A stretch of DNA of 6,294 bases from RGIG9041 sp045612565 (GTDB lineage Bacteria; Bacillota; Clostridia; Oscillospirales; QAKW01): assembly GCA_045612565.1 (NCBI GenBank), contig JAZKZG010000136.1, positions 1-6,294 on the forward strand. The letters run 5' to 3'. Position 1 is the stretch's first letter; each line of letters starts with the position of its first letter. The notes below the pieces were generated by a model. The model saw only the letters and a list, made by a program, of their open reading frames with translations, was not told the origin of the DNA and did not search any database. Positions 1 to 6,294 of this stretch are shown piece by piece. The position numbers and the translations under genes were made by a program.

Positions 1-948
1 TATATCGGCGGTTGTTACCGTTATGAAAAGCCGCAAGCAGGCAGACTTCGTGAATTCCACCAATTTGGTGTTGAGTGCATAGGCGCAGCTTCCCCAACTG
101 CCGATGCAGAAGTGATAGCTCTTGCACGTCAGGTGCTTGAAAATGTTGGAATACAGAAAATTTCGTTAGAAATAAACTCTATCGGTTGCCCTGAGTGCAG
201 AAAAAAATATCACGATGCGCTTAAAGAGTATTTTAGTGCAAATATAGAAAATTTATGCGGTACTTGTAAGGATAGACTAGAGAGAAATCCTATGCGAATT
301 TTGGATTGCAAATCCCCGATTTGCTCGGAAATTGCCGCTAATGCGCCTGTTGTTCTTGATTATATTTGTGATGACTGCAAAAATCATTTTGAGGGAGTAA
401 AAGCTCATCTTGATGCTCAAAATATTGAATACACAGTTAATCCGCATATAGTAAGGGGCCTTGATTATTACACAAGAACTGTTTTCGAGTTTGTTTCGGG
501 TGATATCGGCGCTCAAAGCACTGTTTGCGGCGGCGGACGTTATGACGGTATGACCGAGCAACTCGGCGGTGCAAACTATGCCGGAATCGGCTTTGCTATG
601 GGTCTTGAACGTATAATGCTTTTACTTGATGACAATGCAGCATCGCCCGATACCCCCGATATCTATCTTGCATCAATGGGTGATCGTGCTAAAAAAGAGT
701 GCGCACGTATTGCTATGGCACTCACTGCAACAGGCGTTGCGGTTGAGTATGACCTTATGGACCGCTCACTCAAGGCGCAGATGAAGTTTGCAAACAAAAT
801 CGGCGCAAAAACGGTTGCTGTTATCGGCGACTCTGAACTCGATTCGGGTGTTGTAAAAGTAAAAAATATGGCAAACGGAACTGAGACCGAGGTTAAAATC
901 TCGGATATAAATAAAAATCTATTAACGGAGATGACAGTTAATGAATAG
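1..948 (+). CDS. hisS: Histidyl-tRNA synthetase, 5'-truncated by the window edge
   Basis: Charges tRNA-His with histidine in the cytoplasm (class II synthetase, ATP-dependent). The frame is open from base 1, with 315 codons visible; family members are about 420 residues, so roughly the first 100, including motif 1, are missing. The GTG at 112 is an internal Val codon, not the start. Visible codons 6-25 hold motif 2 (YRYEKPQAGR...FHQFGVE). The histidine-specific motif VRGLDYYT is at codons 151-158, GGGRYDG at 177-183, and motif 3 GIGFAMGLERI at 195-205. From about codon 220 follows the C-terminal anticodon-binding domain (SLKAQMKFANKIGAKTVAVIGD). Between motif 2 and the histidine motif are four cysteine pairs (codons 63/66, 86/89, 103/108, 123/126), a pattern I associate with clostridial-type HisRS. 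The last 8 bases overlap aspS, so the two are probably co-transcribed. Any upstream leader such as a T-box lies outside the window. Identification is secure. Confidence 0.97.
   Translation, partial: YIGGCYRYEKPQAGRLREFHQFGVECIGAASPTADAEVIALARQVLENVGIQKISLEINSIGCPECRKKYHDALKEYFSANIENLCGTCKDRLERNPMRILDCKSPICSEIAANAPVVLDYICDDCKNHFEGVKAHLDAQNIEYTVNPHIVRGLDYYTRTVFEFVSGDIGAQSTVCGGGRYDGMTEQLGGANYAGIGFAMGLERIMLLLDDNAASPDTPDIYLASMGDRAKKECARIAMALTATGVAVEYDLMDRSLKAQMKFANKIGAKTVAVIGDSELDSGVVKVKNMANGTETEVKISDINKNLLTEMTVNE
926..930 (+). promoter_or_regulatory. Ribosome binding site for aspS inside the hisS 3' end
   Basis: CGGAG lies within the hisS coding sequence, with GGAG ending 10 bases before the aspS ATG at 941. 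Together with the 8-base gene overlap it supports translation of aspS coupled to hisS. An ATG at 931 is in the hisS frame, reaches the hisS stop after five codons, and is not a competing start. Confidence 0.6.
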
Positions 949-2716
949 AACTTGCTATTGTGCAGAATTTAACGACAGCCTTATAGGCAAAACAGTTACC
1001 GCATGTGGATGGGTACAGCGTCAGCGCGACCTCGGCGGTCTTATCTTTATTGACCTTCGCGACAGAACAGGTATTGTTCAGCTTCAGTTTGATGCTGATA
1101 TCAGCAAAGATGCTTTTGATGCTGCGTTCAAAATCCGTTCGGAGTTTGTAATTGAGGCAACAGGTACTTTGCAAAAGCGCGGCGGTTCATTTAATAAAAA
1201 CCTCAAAACAGGCGAACTCGAAATTGCCGTGACACAGGTGAAGGTACTTGGCAAATCGGAAACACCGCCTTTTGAAATCGTGGAAAACAGCGACGTTAAA
1301 GAGGAACTCCGTTTAAAATACCGTTACCTTGATCTTCGTCGTCCCGACCTTCAGCAAAATATCCTTCTCCGTCACAAAATCACAAAGGTGACACGTGACT
1401 ATTTTGACGAAAACGGATTTATTGAAATCGAAACACCAATGCTTATAAAATCTACTCCCGAAGGCGCACGTGACTATATCGTGCCCAGCCGTATTCATAA
1501 GGGTAGTTTTTATGCACTTCCTCAGTCACCGCAGATGTACAAACAGCTTTGTATGGTGGCAGGTTTTGATCGTTATATGCAGATTGCACGTTGCTTCCGT
1601 GATGAAGACCTTCGTGCAGACCGTCAACCCGAATTTACACAGATTGACCTTGAAATGTCGTTTGTTGATATGGAAGACGTACTCGCAATCGGTGAGGGCT
1701 ATATGAAGCGCGTTTTCAAGGACGTGCTTGATGTTGATATCCCCACACCGCTTCCCCGTCTTACCTACAAAGACGCTATGGAGCGTTATGGTTCAGATAA
1801 GCCCGACACACGTTTCGGTATGGAAATCTTTGATTTGACCGACGAAGTACGCAACTGCGGCTTTGGCGTATTTACAGGCGCAATTGAGGGCGGCGGCAGT
1901 GTCCGCGCAATTAACGTAAAAGGCGGCGCTGACAAACTCACACGTAAAGAGATTGACAAACTCACCGAACACGCACGTGGTATCGGTGCAAAGGGTCTTG
2001 CATTTATCCGCATCACACCTGATAACACTGCTTGTTCGTTTGCAAAGTTTATGACAGAGGACGAGATGAACGCAATTCTTGCAAAAGCAGGTGCTGAGAC
2101 GGGCGACGTTGTGCTCATCTGTGCCGATGTTAAAAATTCAATAGTTCTTTCAACTCTCGGCGCTATTCGTCTTATTGCGGCAGATAAACTCGAAATCGAA
2201 AGAAAAGGCTTTTCACTTTTGTGGATTACAGAGTTCCCGTTCTTTGACTGGGATGAGGATAACAAGTGCTTTGTTGCAATGCACCACCCCTTTACCTCGC
2301 CTATGGACGAGTGCCTTGATTACCTCGAAACCGACAAGGCAAACGTACGCGCAAAGGCTTATGACCTTGTTCTTAACGGTATTGAACTTTCAAGCGGTTC
2401 TATCCGTATTACAACTCCCGAACTTCAGCAACGTATGTTCGATATGCTTGGTATGACAAAAGAAGAGGCAGAACTCAAATTCGGCTTCCTTATGGGCGCA
2501 TTTAAGTACGGCGCACCCCCTCACGGCGGTATGGGCATAGGTCTTGACCGTCTTGTAATGCAGATGATAAATGCATCGTCACTTCGTGATGTTGTTGCAT
2601 TCCCTAAGGTACAGAACGCTTCGGAACTTATGAGTGAATGTCCCTCAGAAGTATCACCTGAGCAACTTCTGGAACTCGGTATCACACATATTAAGAATGA
2701 CGAAAAGAATAATTAA
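941..2716 (+). CDS. aspS: Aspartyl-tRNA synthetase, bacterial type, complete
   Basis: Charges tRNA-Asp with aspartate in the cytoplasm. At 591 residues it has the usual length of the bacterial form, which carries an extra GAD insertion domain. The N-terminal OB-fold anticodon-binding domain spans about 1-105 (CGWVQRQRDLGGLIFIDLRD at 22-41). The class II core begins near 120: motif 1 region GFIEIETPML at 159-168 followed by STPEGARDY; motif 2 with FRDEDLRADRQPEFTQID at 219-236; motif 3 with GAPPHGGMGIGLDR at 524-537. The GAD insert occupies roughly 300-405, and the HHPFTSP signature is at 448-454. The ATG at 941 gives the expected N-terminus (MNRTCYC then the OB-fold), with a Shine-Dalgarno upstream inside hisS. 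No frameshift or missing catalytic motif is visible. Whether it also mischarges tRNA-Asn (non-discriminating form) cannot be decided here; presence of gatCAB in the genome would bear on that. Confidence 0.98.
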   Translation: MNRTCYCAEFNDSLIGKTVTACGWVQRQRDLGGLIFIDLRDRTGIVQLQFDADISKDAFDAAFKIRSEFVIEATGTLQKRGGSFNKNLKTGELEIAVTQVKVLGKSETPPFEIVENSDVKEELRLKYRYLDLRRPDLQQNILLRHKITKVTRDYFDENGFIEIETPMLIKSTPEGARDYIVPSRIHKGSFYALPQSPQMYKQLCMVAGFDRYMQIARCFRDEDLRADRQPEFTQIDLEMSFVDMEDVLAIGEGYMKRVFKDVLDVDIPTPLPRLTYKDAMERYGSDKPDTRFGMEIFDLTDEVRNCGFGVFTGAIEGGGSVRAINVKGGADKLTRKEIDKLTEHARGIGAKGLAFIRITPDNTACSFAKFMTEDEMNAILAKAGAETGDVVLICADVKNSIVLSTLGAIRLIAADKLEIERKGFSLLWITEFPFFDWDEDNKCFVAMHHPFTSPMDECLDYLETDKANVRAKAYDLVLNGIELSSGSIRITTPELQQRMFDMLGMTKEEAELKFGFLMGAFKYGAPPHGGMGIGLDRLVMQMINASSLRDVVAFPKVQNASELMSECPSEVSPEQLLELGITHIKNDEKNN

Positions 2717-2746
2717 CAATTTATTCACGCATACAAACATCAATTG

Positions 2747-2760
2747 TGCTATTATATAAT
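2747..2760 (+). promoter_or_regulatory. Candidate sigma-A promoter for the ABC operon
   Basis: The 71-base gap after aspS is AT-rich and contains TGCTATTAT at 2747-2755 (an extended -10 of the form TGn-TATTAT) overlapping a perfect TATAAT at 2755-2760. No good -35 element sits at the normal distance: TACAAA at 2732-2737 matches 3 of 6, and TTCACG at 2724-2729 is too far. An extended -10 can work without a strong -35. A 13-base AT palindrome (ATAATT-a-AATTAT, 2756-2768) overlaps the site and could be an operator, but in such AT-rich DNA it may be chance. The position just upstream of the ATPase gene supports the call; read-through from aspS remains possible because no terminator is visible. 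Confidence 0.45.
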
Positions 2761-2775
2761 TAAATTATTGAATTT

Positions 2776-2780
2776 GGAGG
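2776..2780 (+). promoter_or_regulatory. Ribosome binding site for the ABC ATPase
   Basis: GGAGG lies 7 bases before the ATG at 2788, a near-ideal Shine-Dalgarno. It fixes the ATPase start, which also agrees with the family N-terminus. Confidence 0.8.
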
Positions 2781-2787
2781 AAACGCT

Positions 2788-3738
2788 ATGATTGAGGTAA
2801 AAAATATCGTAAAGCGCTATGGCGATAAATACGCCGTAAACGATATCTCTTTCACTGTAAACCGTGGCGAAATAGTAGGTTTTTTGGGACCTAACGGTGC
2901 CGGTAAATCGACTACTATGAACATACTTACAGGATATCTGTCGGCAACATCGGGTTCTGTTACAATCGACGGTGCTGACATTCTGGACGACCCTATAAAA
3001 GCTAAACAGCTTATCGGCTTTTTGCCCGAGCTTCCGCCGCTTTATATGGATATGACGGTAAGGGAGTATCTCGACTTTGTATATGACCTTAAACGCTGTA
3101 AATTCCCGCGTCGTCCGCACATAAACGAAATATGCGAACTTATTCAGATAACCGATGTTTATGACCGTATGATTAAAAACCTTTCAAAAGGTTATAAACA
3201 GCGTGTCGGCTTTGCACAGGCACTTATCGGTAACCCGCCCGTGCTTATTCTCGACGAGCCGACAGTTGGTCTTGACCCGCGCCAGATTATTGAAATCCGC
3301 AGTCTTGTTAAAAAACTCGGTAAGACCCATACTGTTATTCTTTCGACACATATTTTGCAAGAGGTACAAAGCATTTGCGACCGTATCATTGTTATAAATA
3401 AGGGTCATATTGTGGCTGACGGCAACGCCGACAGACTTACACGCACTGTTGCAGGTAACAGAAAATATATTGCACGTATCAGCGGACCTAAAAACGAAAT
3501 TATCAAAACAGTCCGCGCAATCGACAGCGTTACATATGTTGAGGCACTCTCGTCAAAAGAGCCGGGTTCGTATGACTATATGATTGAGTCACACCCCGAG
3601 GTAGATATCCGCAAAATGATGTTTACTGCACTCGCACAAAAGGGTTGGCCCATCATCGGTCTTCGTTCGATGGATATGTCGCTTGAGGATATGTTTGTTC
3701 AGCTTATTACAGATGAAACAGGGGAGGAGATTAAATAA
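2788..3738 (+). CDS. ABC transporter ATP-binding protein, GldA/CcmA type
   Basis: Cytoplasmic ATPase subunit expected to power the membrane protein encoded next. In the 316-residue product, Walker A GPNGAGKST is at 34-42, the Q-loop region IGFLPELPPLY at 76-86, the signature segment LSKGYKQRVGFAQAL at 132-146, Walker B VLILDEPTVGLDP at 152-164 and the H-loop STH with His188. The Q-loop has Glu81 where many ABC proteins have Gln, and the signature is LSKGY rather than LSGGQ; both are features I associate with the GldA/ABC-2 (NosF-like) group. About 95 C-terminal residues follow the nucleotide-binding domain, as in GldA-like proteins. The stop codon overlaps the permease start by one base. The fold is certain and GldA-like assignment is well supported by the two following genes, but the transported substrate is unknown. 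Only 'ABC ATPase' can be assigned from sequence. Confidence 0.93.
   Translation: MIEVKNIVKRYGDKYAVNDISFTVNRGEIVGFLGPNGAGKSTTMNILTGYLSATSGSVTIDGADILDDPIKAKQLIGFLPELPPLYMDMTVREYLDFVYDLKRCKFPRRPHINEICELIQITDVYDRMIKNLSKGYKQRVGFAQALIGNPPVLILDEPTVGLDPRQIIEIRSLVKKLGKTHTVILSTHILQEVQSICDRIIVINKGHIVADGNADRLTRTVAGNRKYIARISGPKNEIIKTVRAIDSVTYVEALSSKEPGSYDYMIESHPEVDIRKMMFTALAQKGWPIIGLRSMDMSLEDMFVQLITDETGEEIK
3721..3729 (+). promoter_or_regulatory. Ribosome binding site for the permease, inside the ATPase gene
   Basis: GGGGAGGAG lies within the last codons of the ATPase gene and ends 8 bases before the permease ATG at 3738. This strong site, with the TAATG stop-start overlap, indicates coupled translation of ATPase and permease. 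Confidence 0.75.
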
Positions 3739-4442
3739 TGTTAGCAATATTTAAACGCGAACTCCGTTCGTATCTTTTGTCACCTGTTGGCTATTCGTAC
3801 CTGTTTTTGTATCTGCTTGTTACAAACTATGTTTTCTATACAGTTAATATTGCGGGTGGCACAACTGATACTTTAAACTACTTTGCGTGGACACGTTATA
3901 TACTTATTGTAACAATTCCGCTTTTGGCTATGAAGCTTTTCCCTGAAGAGCGCAAAAACAAAACCGACCAGATTTTAATAACAGCACCTGTAAGCATAAC
4001 GGGTATGGTTATGGGCAAATTCCTTGCCGCATACGCAATGTTTATTATCGGTCTTGTTCCTACAGTTATCAATATGATTTTCCTTGCATCTGTAGGCTAT
4101 CTTGAAGTTGGCATTGTAATCGGTAACTACATCGGTCTTTTGTTTGTAGGCGCCGCATTCCTTGCAATCTGTCTGCTTATGTCGGCGATTACCGAAAGTA
4201 TGATAACGGCGTTTATTATGGGCGCATTTTCACTTGCGGTTTTTGCGGTTGCCGACTATCTTGCCGAAACACTTAACAACTCTGCTGTCACAAAGGTTGT
4301 TAATGCGATATCGGTAACAAAACGCTATAACGAATTTAACCAGGGACTTTTTAACGTATCGTCACTTGTATACTTTTTAAGTATTGCGGTAATATTTATT
4401 TTCATTACCGTTCGTGTAATTGATAAGAGGAGGTGGAGCTGA
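3738..4442 (+). CDS. ABC-2 type membrane permease, GldF-like
   Basis: Integral membrane subunit pairing with the upstream ATPase. The 234-residue product opens with MLAIFKRELRSYLLSPVGYS, the amphipathic entry typical of ABC-2/GldF permeases. Six hydrophobic segments are visible at about 17-36, 51-66, 94-117, 124-150, 155-174 and 207-226. The cytoplasmic loop after the second helix carries MKLFPEERKNKTDQILITAP (65-84), matching the conserved 'FxEERxxxTxxxLLTAPVS' loop of this family that is thought to contact the ATPase. The C-terminus is a short basic tail (DKRRWS). The start overlaps the ATPase stop by one base with a strong Shine-Dalgarno 8 bases upstream. Length is close to the usual 235-250. 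The permease call is secure; GldF-like rests on loop resemblance and on the GldG-like gene that follows. Confidence 0.9.
   Translation: MLAIFKRELRSYLLSPVGYSYLFLYLLVTNYVFYTVNIAGGTTDTLNYFAWTRYILIVTIPLLAMKLFPEERKNKTDQILITAPVSITGMVMGKFLAAYAMFIIGLVPTVINMIFLASVGYLEVGIVIGNYIGLLFVGAAFLAICLLMSAITESMITAFIMGAFSLAVFAVADYLAETLNNSAVTKVVNAISVTKRYNEFNQGLFNVSSLVYFLSIAVIFIFITVRVIDKRRWS
4428..4438 (+). promoter_or_regulatory. Ribosome binding site that decides the GldG-like start
   Basis: AGGAGGT at 4428-4434 lies 9 bases before the ATG at 4444 and is followed by GGAG at 4435-4438. The same frame can be extended back to a TTG at 4420, but that would place this near-perfect Shine-Dalgarno inside the gene and add a meaningless MIRGGGAD. 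The ATG at 4444 is therefore preferred. Confidence 0.85.
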
Positions 4443-4443
4443 T

Positions 4444-5982
4444 ATGGAAAACAATAATATAAATGAAGTAAACGAGGTTGTAACCCCCGATGAAATAACC
4501 GTATCGGCTATGGCAACCAATAAACAGTCTCTTAAAAAGCAAAAGTTCTTTAAAACCCGCAGTTTTAAATACGGCACCGTTGCAACAGTGATGACTGCGC
4601 TTGTTATTGTTGTTGTAATCGCGGTAAATATGGTGTTCTCAGTGCTGACCGACAGTTATTCGTGGGCACTTGACTTCACATCGACAGGTATGTATGACAT
4701 TTCTGACGAAACACGTCAGGTTGTAAACTCGCTCGACCCGTCGGTTGAAATAGAAGTAACTGTTTTTTATGACGAAACCAACTACCCCTATTATCTTTCT
4801 GAACCGCTTAAAAGATTTTCAAATCTTTCCGAAAATATCAAAATAAAGTATGTTGACCCCGAGAAAAACCCCTCGGCACTCACACAGTACGGTAACGAGT
4901 ATAACGTACAGGCAGGCGCTGTTGTTGTTAAAAACGGCGACCGCATACGTGTATTCAACGTTGATGATTACTTTAATGTAGATAACGATACAGGCGCACT
5001 CTATATTTATATTGAAGAGCGTCTTGCTGCAGGTACACTTTATGTTACCCGCGACAATATCCCTGTTGTGTACTTCCTTACCGGTCACGGCGAGAGCGGA
5101 TATGAAAACCTTATGAAACTCATTGCAAACAACGGTGCAGACGTAAAAGAAATCAACCTGCTTACCGATAAAGAAGAGTTTTCGGAAAATGCAAAACTTA
5201 TGGTTATCTGTAATCCCACCCGTGATTATTCTATTGACGAAATCCGTAAAATAAGCGACTTTGCGGCAAACGACAACCTGTTTGGCAAAAACATTATGTA
5301 CTTCTCGTCAACAGAAGCGGTTGATTTGCCCAATATCCAGAGTTATCTTAAATCATGGGGTATCCAGCTCAATAAGGATATTGTTCTTGATACTGCCGAT
5401 AACACATACCAGAACTTCCAGAACGCTTTGCTTCCCACCCTCACAACCGAGGAAATTATGAACACAGGTGCAACTGTTTCGACAGTTTCGACACTTCTTG
5501 CTCCAAATGCACGTTCTATTACAAGATTGTTTGAGGATTCGAGCCTTTACAAAACACAGGCAATATTCTCTACATCAGAAACTTCGTATGCAAGAGCATC
5601 TGATGCAATCAATCAGGACCTCGAGCGCGATCCAAGCGACAAGAGCGGTCCGTTTGATATCGGTGTATTGTCGATGATGTATAAATATGTAAATAACGTT
5701 CAGGTACAAAGTTATCTTCTTGCCTGTGGTTCGGTTAATATGATTAAAGATTCAAACTCGTTTACCTATACCGGCAACAGTGAGATGTTTATGCAGTTTT
5801 ACAAGCTTATGATGGACGAAAAGGATGATACAATCCTTGCCGCTCAGAAGGCTTCGTCATCATCGGCTGCTACAATCACTTCAAAACAGGCAAACACGAT
5901 GATGGTGGTTACTGTAATTGTAATCCCTGCACTCTTCCTTATTTTAGGACTTGTCATCTATATTAGAAGGAGATTTCTGTAA
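4444..5982 (+). CDS. GldG-like ABC transporter auxiliary protein (GIFT/ABC_transp_aux family)
   Basis: Third component of the ABC cassette, a 512-residue membrane-anchored protein whose bulk is predicted to lie outside the cytoplasm. Layout: an Asn/Glu-rich cytoplasmic tail (1-28), a basic stretch (KKQKFFKTRSFKYG, 31-44), a membrane helix at about 45-67, a large hydrophilic domain at about 70-483, and a second helix at about 485-507 ending in the basic IRRRFL. Family hallmarks are the segment just after the first helix (LDFTSTGMYDISDET, 76-90) and PVVYFLTGHGE (207-217), both typical of GldG. A Ser/Ala linker (KASSSSAATITS, 469-480) precedes the second helix. The ATG lies one base after the permease stop. 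In Bacteroidetes the homologous subunit belongs to the GldAFG gliding transporter; its molecular role is unknown even there. The GldG-family call is well supported; a role in gliding is not implied. Confidence 0.85.
   Translation: MENNNINEVNEVVTPDEITVSAMATNKQSLKKQKFFKTRSFKYGTVATVMTALVIVVVIAVNMVFSVLTDSYSWALDFTSTGMYDISDETRQVVNSLDPSVEIEVTVFYDETNYPYYLSEPLKRFSNLSENIKIKYVDPEKNPSALTQYGNEYNVQAGAVVVKNGDRIRVFNVDDYFNVDNDTGALYIYIEERLAAGTLYVTRDNIPVVYFLTGHGESGYENLMKLIANNGADVKEINLLTDKEEFSENAKLMVICNPTRDYSIDEIRKISDFAANDNLFGKNIMYFSSTEAVDLPNIQSYLKSWGIQLNKDIVLDTADNTYQNFQNALLPTLTTEEIMNTGATVSTVSTLLAPNARSITRLFEDSSLYKTQAIFSTSETSYARASDAINQDLERDPSDKSGPFDIGVLSMMYKYVNNVQVQSYLLACGSVNMIKDSNSFTYTGNSEMFMQFYKLMMDEKDDTILAAQKASSSSAATITSKQANTMMVVTVIVIPALFLILGLVIYIRRRFL
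5965..5972 (+). promoter_or_regulatory. Ribosome binding site for the fourth operon gene
   Basis: AGAAGGAG lies inside the last codons of the GldG-like gene and ends 9 bases before the ATG at 5982. It shows that this start is real although the rest of the gene is not in the window. Confidence 0.75.
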
Positions 5983-6251
5983 TGGATAACAGTCAGGAAA
6001 AAAATATAAATCGCAACGAGCCTGAACTCACGCTTGATAATGAAAACAAGCATGAGGCGGTAGTTGAGAGCCGCGAACTTGAGTTTTTGGGCGATCCGAA
6101 TGCATTACTCGAGACTGCAAAAAAAGAAAAAAAACAAAAATCGTTGCTTAAACGCTTGATGCCCATAATTGCGCTCTGTAGCGTGGCTGTGGTGCTGTTT
6201 GTGTCGGTGATTGTTCTTAAAAAAATTGTTCCCGACAATAAACAGGAAAAA
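5982..6251 (+). CDS. Single-pass membrane protein, probable DUF4340-type partner; 3' end missing
   Basis: Start of the fourth gene of the ABC operon; its ATG overlaps the GldG-like stop by one base (TAATG). About 90 genuine codons are visible: a charged Asn/Glu-rich cytoplasmic tail (1-46), a lysine cluster (KKEKKQKSLLKR, 47-58), a membrane helix at about 60-82, then the beginning of an outside portion (KKIVPDNKQEK). The frame appears to end at a TAG at 6261-6263, but that stop and the last three residues (VGS) are encoded by sequencing adapter, so the true protein is longer. In GldAFG-type cassettes outside Bacteroidetes the next gene is commonly a DUF4340 protein with one N-terminal membrane anchor and a large extracytoplasmic domain. 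This fragment fits that architecture, but no DUF4340 domain is in view, so the family name is an inference from position. A-runs at 6119-6125, 6127-6134 and 6219-6225 are possible indel sites. Confidence 0.6.
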
Positions 6252-6294
6252 GTCGGATCGTAGCCATGTCGTTCTGTGAGCCAAGGAGTTGAAG
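6250..6294. other. Sequencing-adapter contamination (MGI/BGISEQ reverse adapter)
   Basis: Bases 6250-6291 match over all 42 positions the MGI/BGISEQ (DNBSEQ) reverse-read adapter as I recall it; the match begins AAGTCGGATCGTAGCCATGT and ends GAGCCAAGGAGTTG. The remaining three bases (AAG, 6292-6294) sit where the sample barcode would begin in that library design. The first one or two A's could equally be genomic, so native DNA ends at about 6249-6251. This stretch is not biological and should be trimmed. No comparable sequence is seen at the left edge, which reads directly as HisRS. Confidence 0.95.

Noticed and set aside
112..948. HisRS starting at GTG 112
   Set aside because: Codons 1-37 already encode conserved motif 2 of HisRS in the same frame, so the gene enters from the left edge and the GTG is an internal valine.
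1786..2265. 159-codon open frame on the - strand inside aspS
   Set aside because: It lies wholly antisense to a well-conserved aspS region, and its Ser/Arg/Pro-rich product resembles no family I recognise; it is a codon-usage shadow.
2716..2747. Inverted repeat ACAATT...AATTGT as an aspS terminator
   Set aside because: A six-pair AT-only stem with a 20-base loop and no following T-run would not form a functional intrinsic terminator.
2752..3120. 122-codon open frame on the - strand across the ATPase start
   Set aside because: Antisense to the Walker A region and promoter gap, with no recognisable motif or own ribosome binding site; shadow of the real gene.
4420..4443. Upstream TTG start for the GldG-like gene
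   Set aside because: It would bury the strong AGGAGGT site within the coding sequence and overlap the permease; ATG 4444 has the correct spacing.
1..6249. CRISPR arrays, insertion sequences, tRNA/rRNA genes or other repeats
   Set aside because: The window is almost fully occupied by protein genes; I saw no direct-repeat array, transposase motif, terminal inverted repeats or tRNA-like sequence.
6261..6263. TAG as a genuine nonsense mutation or end of a small protein
   Set aside because: The codon lies inside the adapter match at 6250-6291, so it says nothing about the organism's gene.

Overview
The window is a 6.3 kb piece of bacterial chromosome with all genes on the + strand, almost certainly an assembled (probably metagenomic) contig. 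Five protein genes are visible in two blocks. The strong purine-rich Shine-Dalgarno sites, the hisS-aspS tandem, and the character of both synthetases suggest an uncultured Gram-positive Clostridia member (Oscillospiraceae/Ruminococcaceae-like). That placement is inferred from family resemblance only; no search was run.

Block 1 (1-2716) is translation: the 3' three quarters of hisS (histidyl-tRNA synthetase, cut by the left edge) and a complete aspS (aspartyl-tRNA synthetase), overlapping by 8 bases. Both keep their class II catalytic motifs. A 71-base, AT-rich gap (2717-2787) follows. It has no recognisable Rho-independent terminator but does hold a plausible promoter.

Block 2 (2788 to the right end) is a tightly packed ABC-transporter operon of the GldA/GldF/GldG type: an ATPase, a six-helix ABC-2 permease, and a GldG-like protein with a large extracytoplasmic domain between two membrane anchors. 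A fourth membrane protein begins after these, and by position and architecture it is probably the DUF4340-type partner. Genes are joined by 1-base overlaps (TAATG, twice) or a 1-base gap, each with its own strong ribosome binding site, so translational coupling and complex assembly are likely. Such cassettes carry 'gliding' names from Bacteroidetes, but nothing here implies gliding; the substrate and role are unknown.

The most important observation is technical. From 6250 to 6291 the sequence matches, from memory and base for base, the 42-nt MGI/BGISEQ reverse-read adapter. The stop codon closing the last reading frame (TAG, 6261-6263) lies inside it. The apparent 93-residue protein is therefore an artefact: the real gene runs off the end of genuine sequence near 6249-6251. 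I found no new biological system. The GldAFG-DUF4340 cassette is the least understood biology present.
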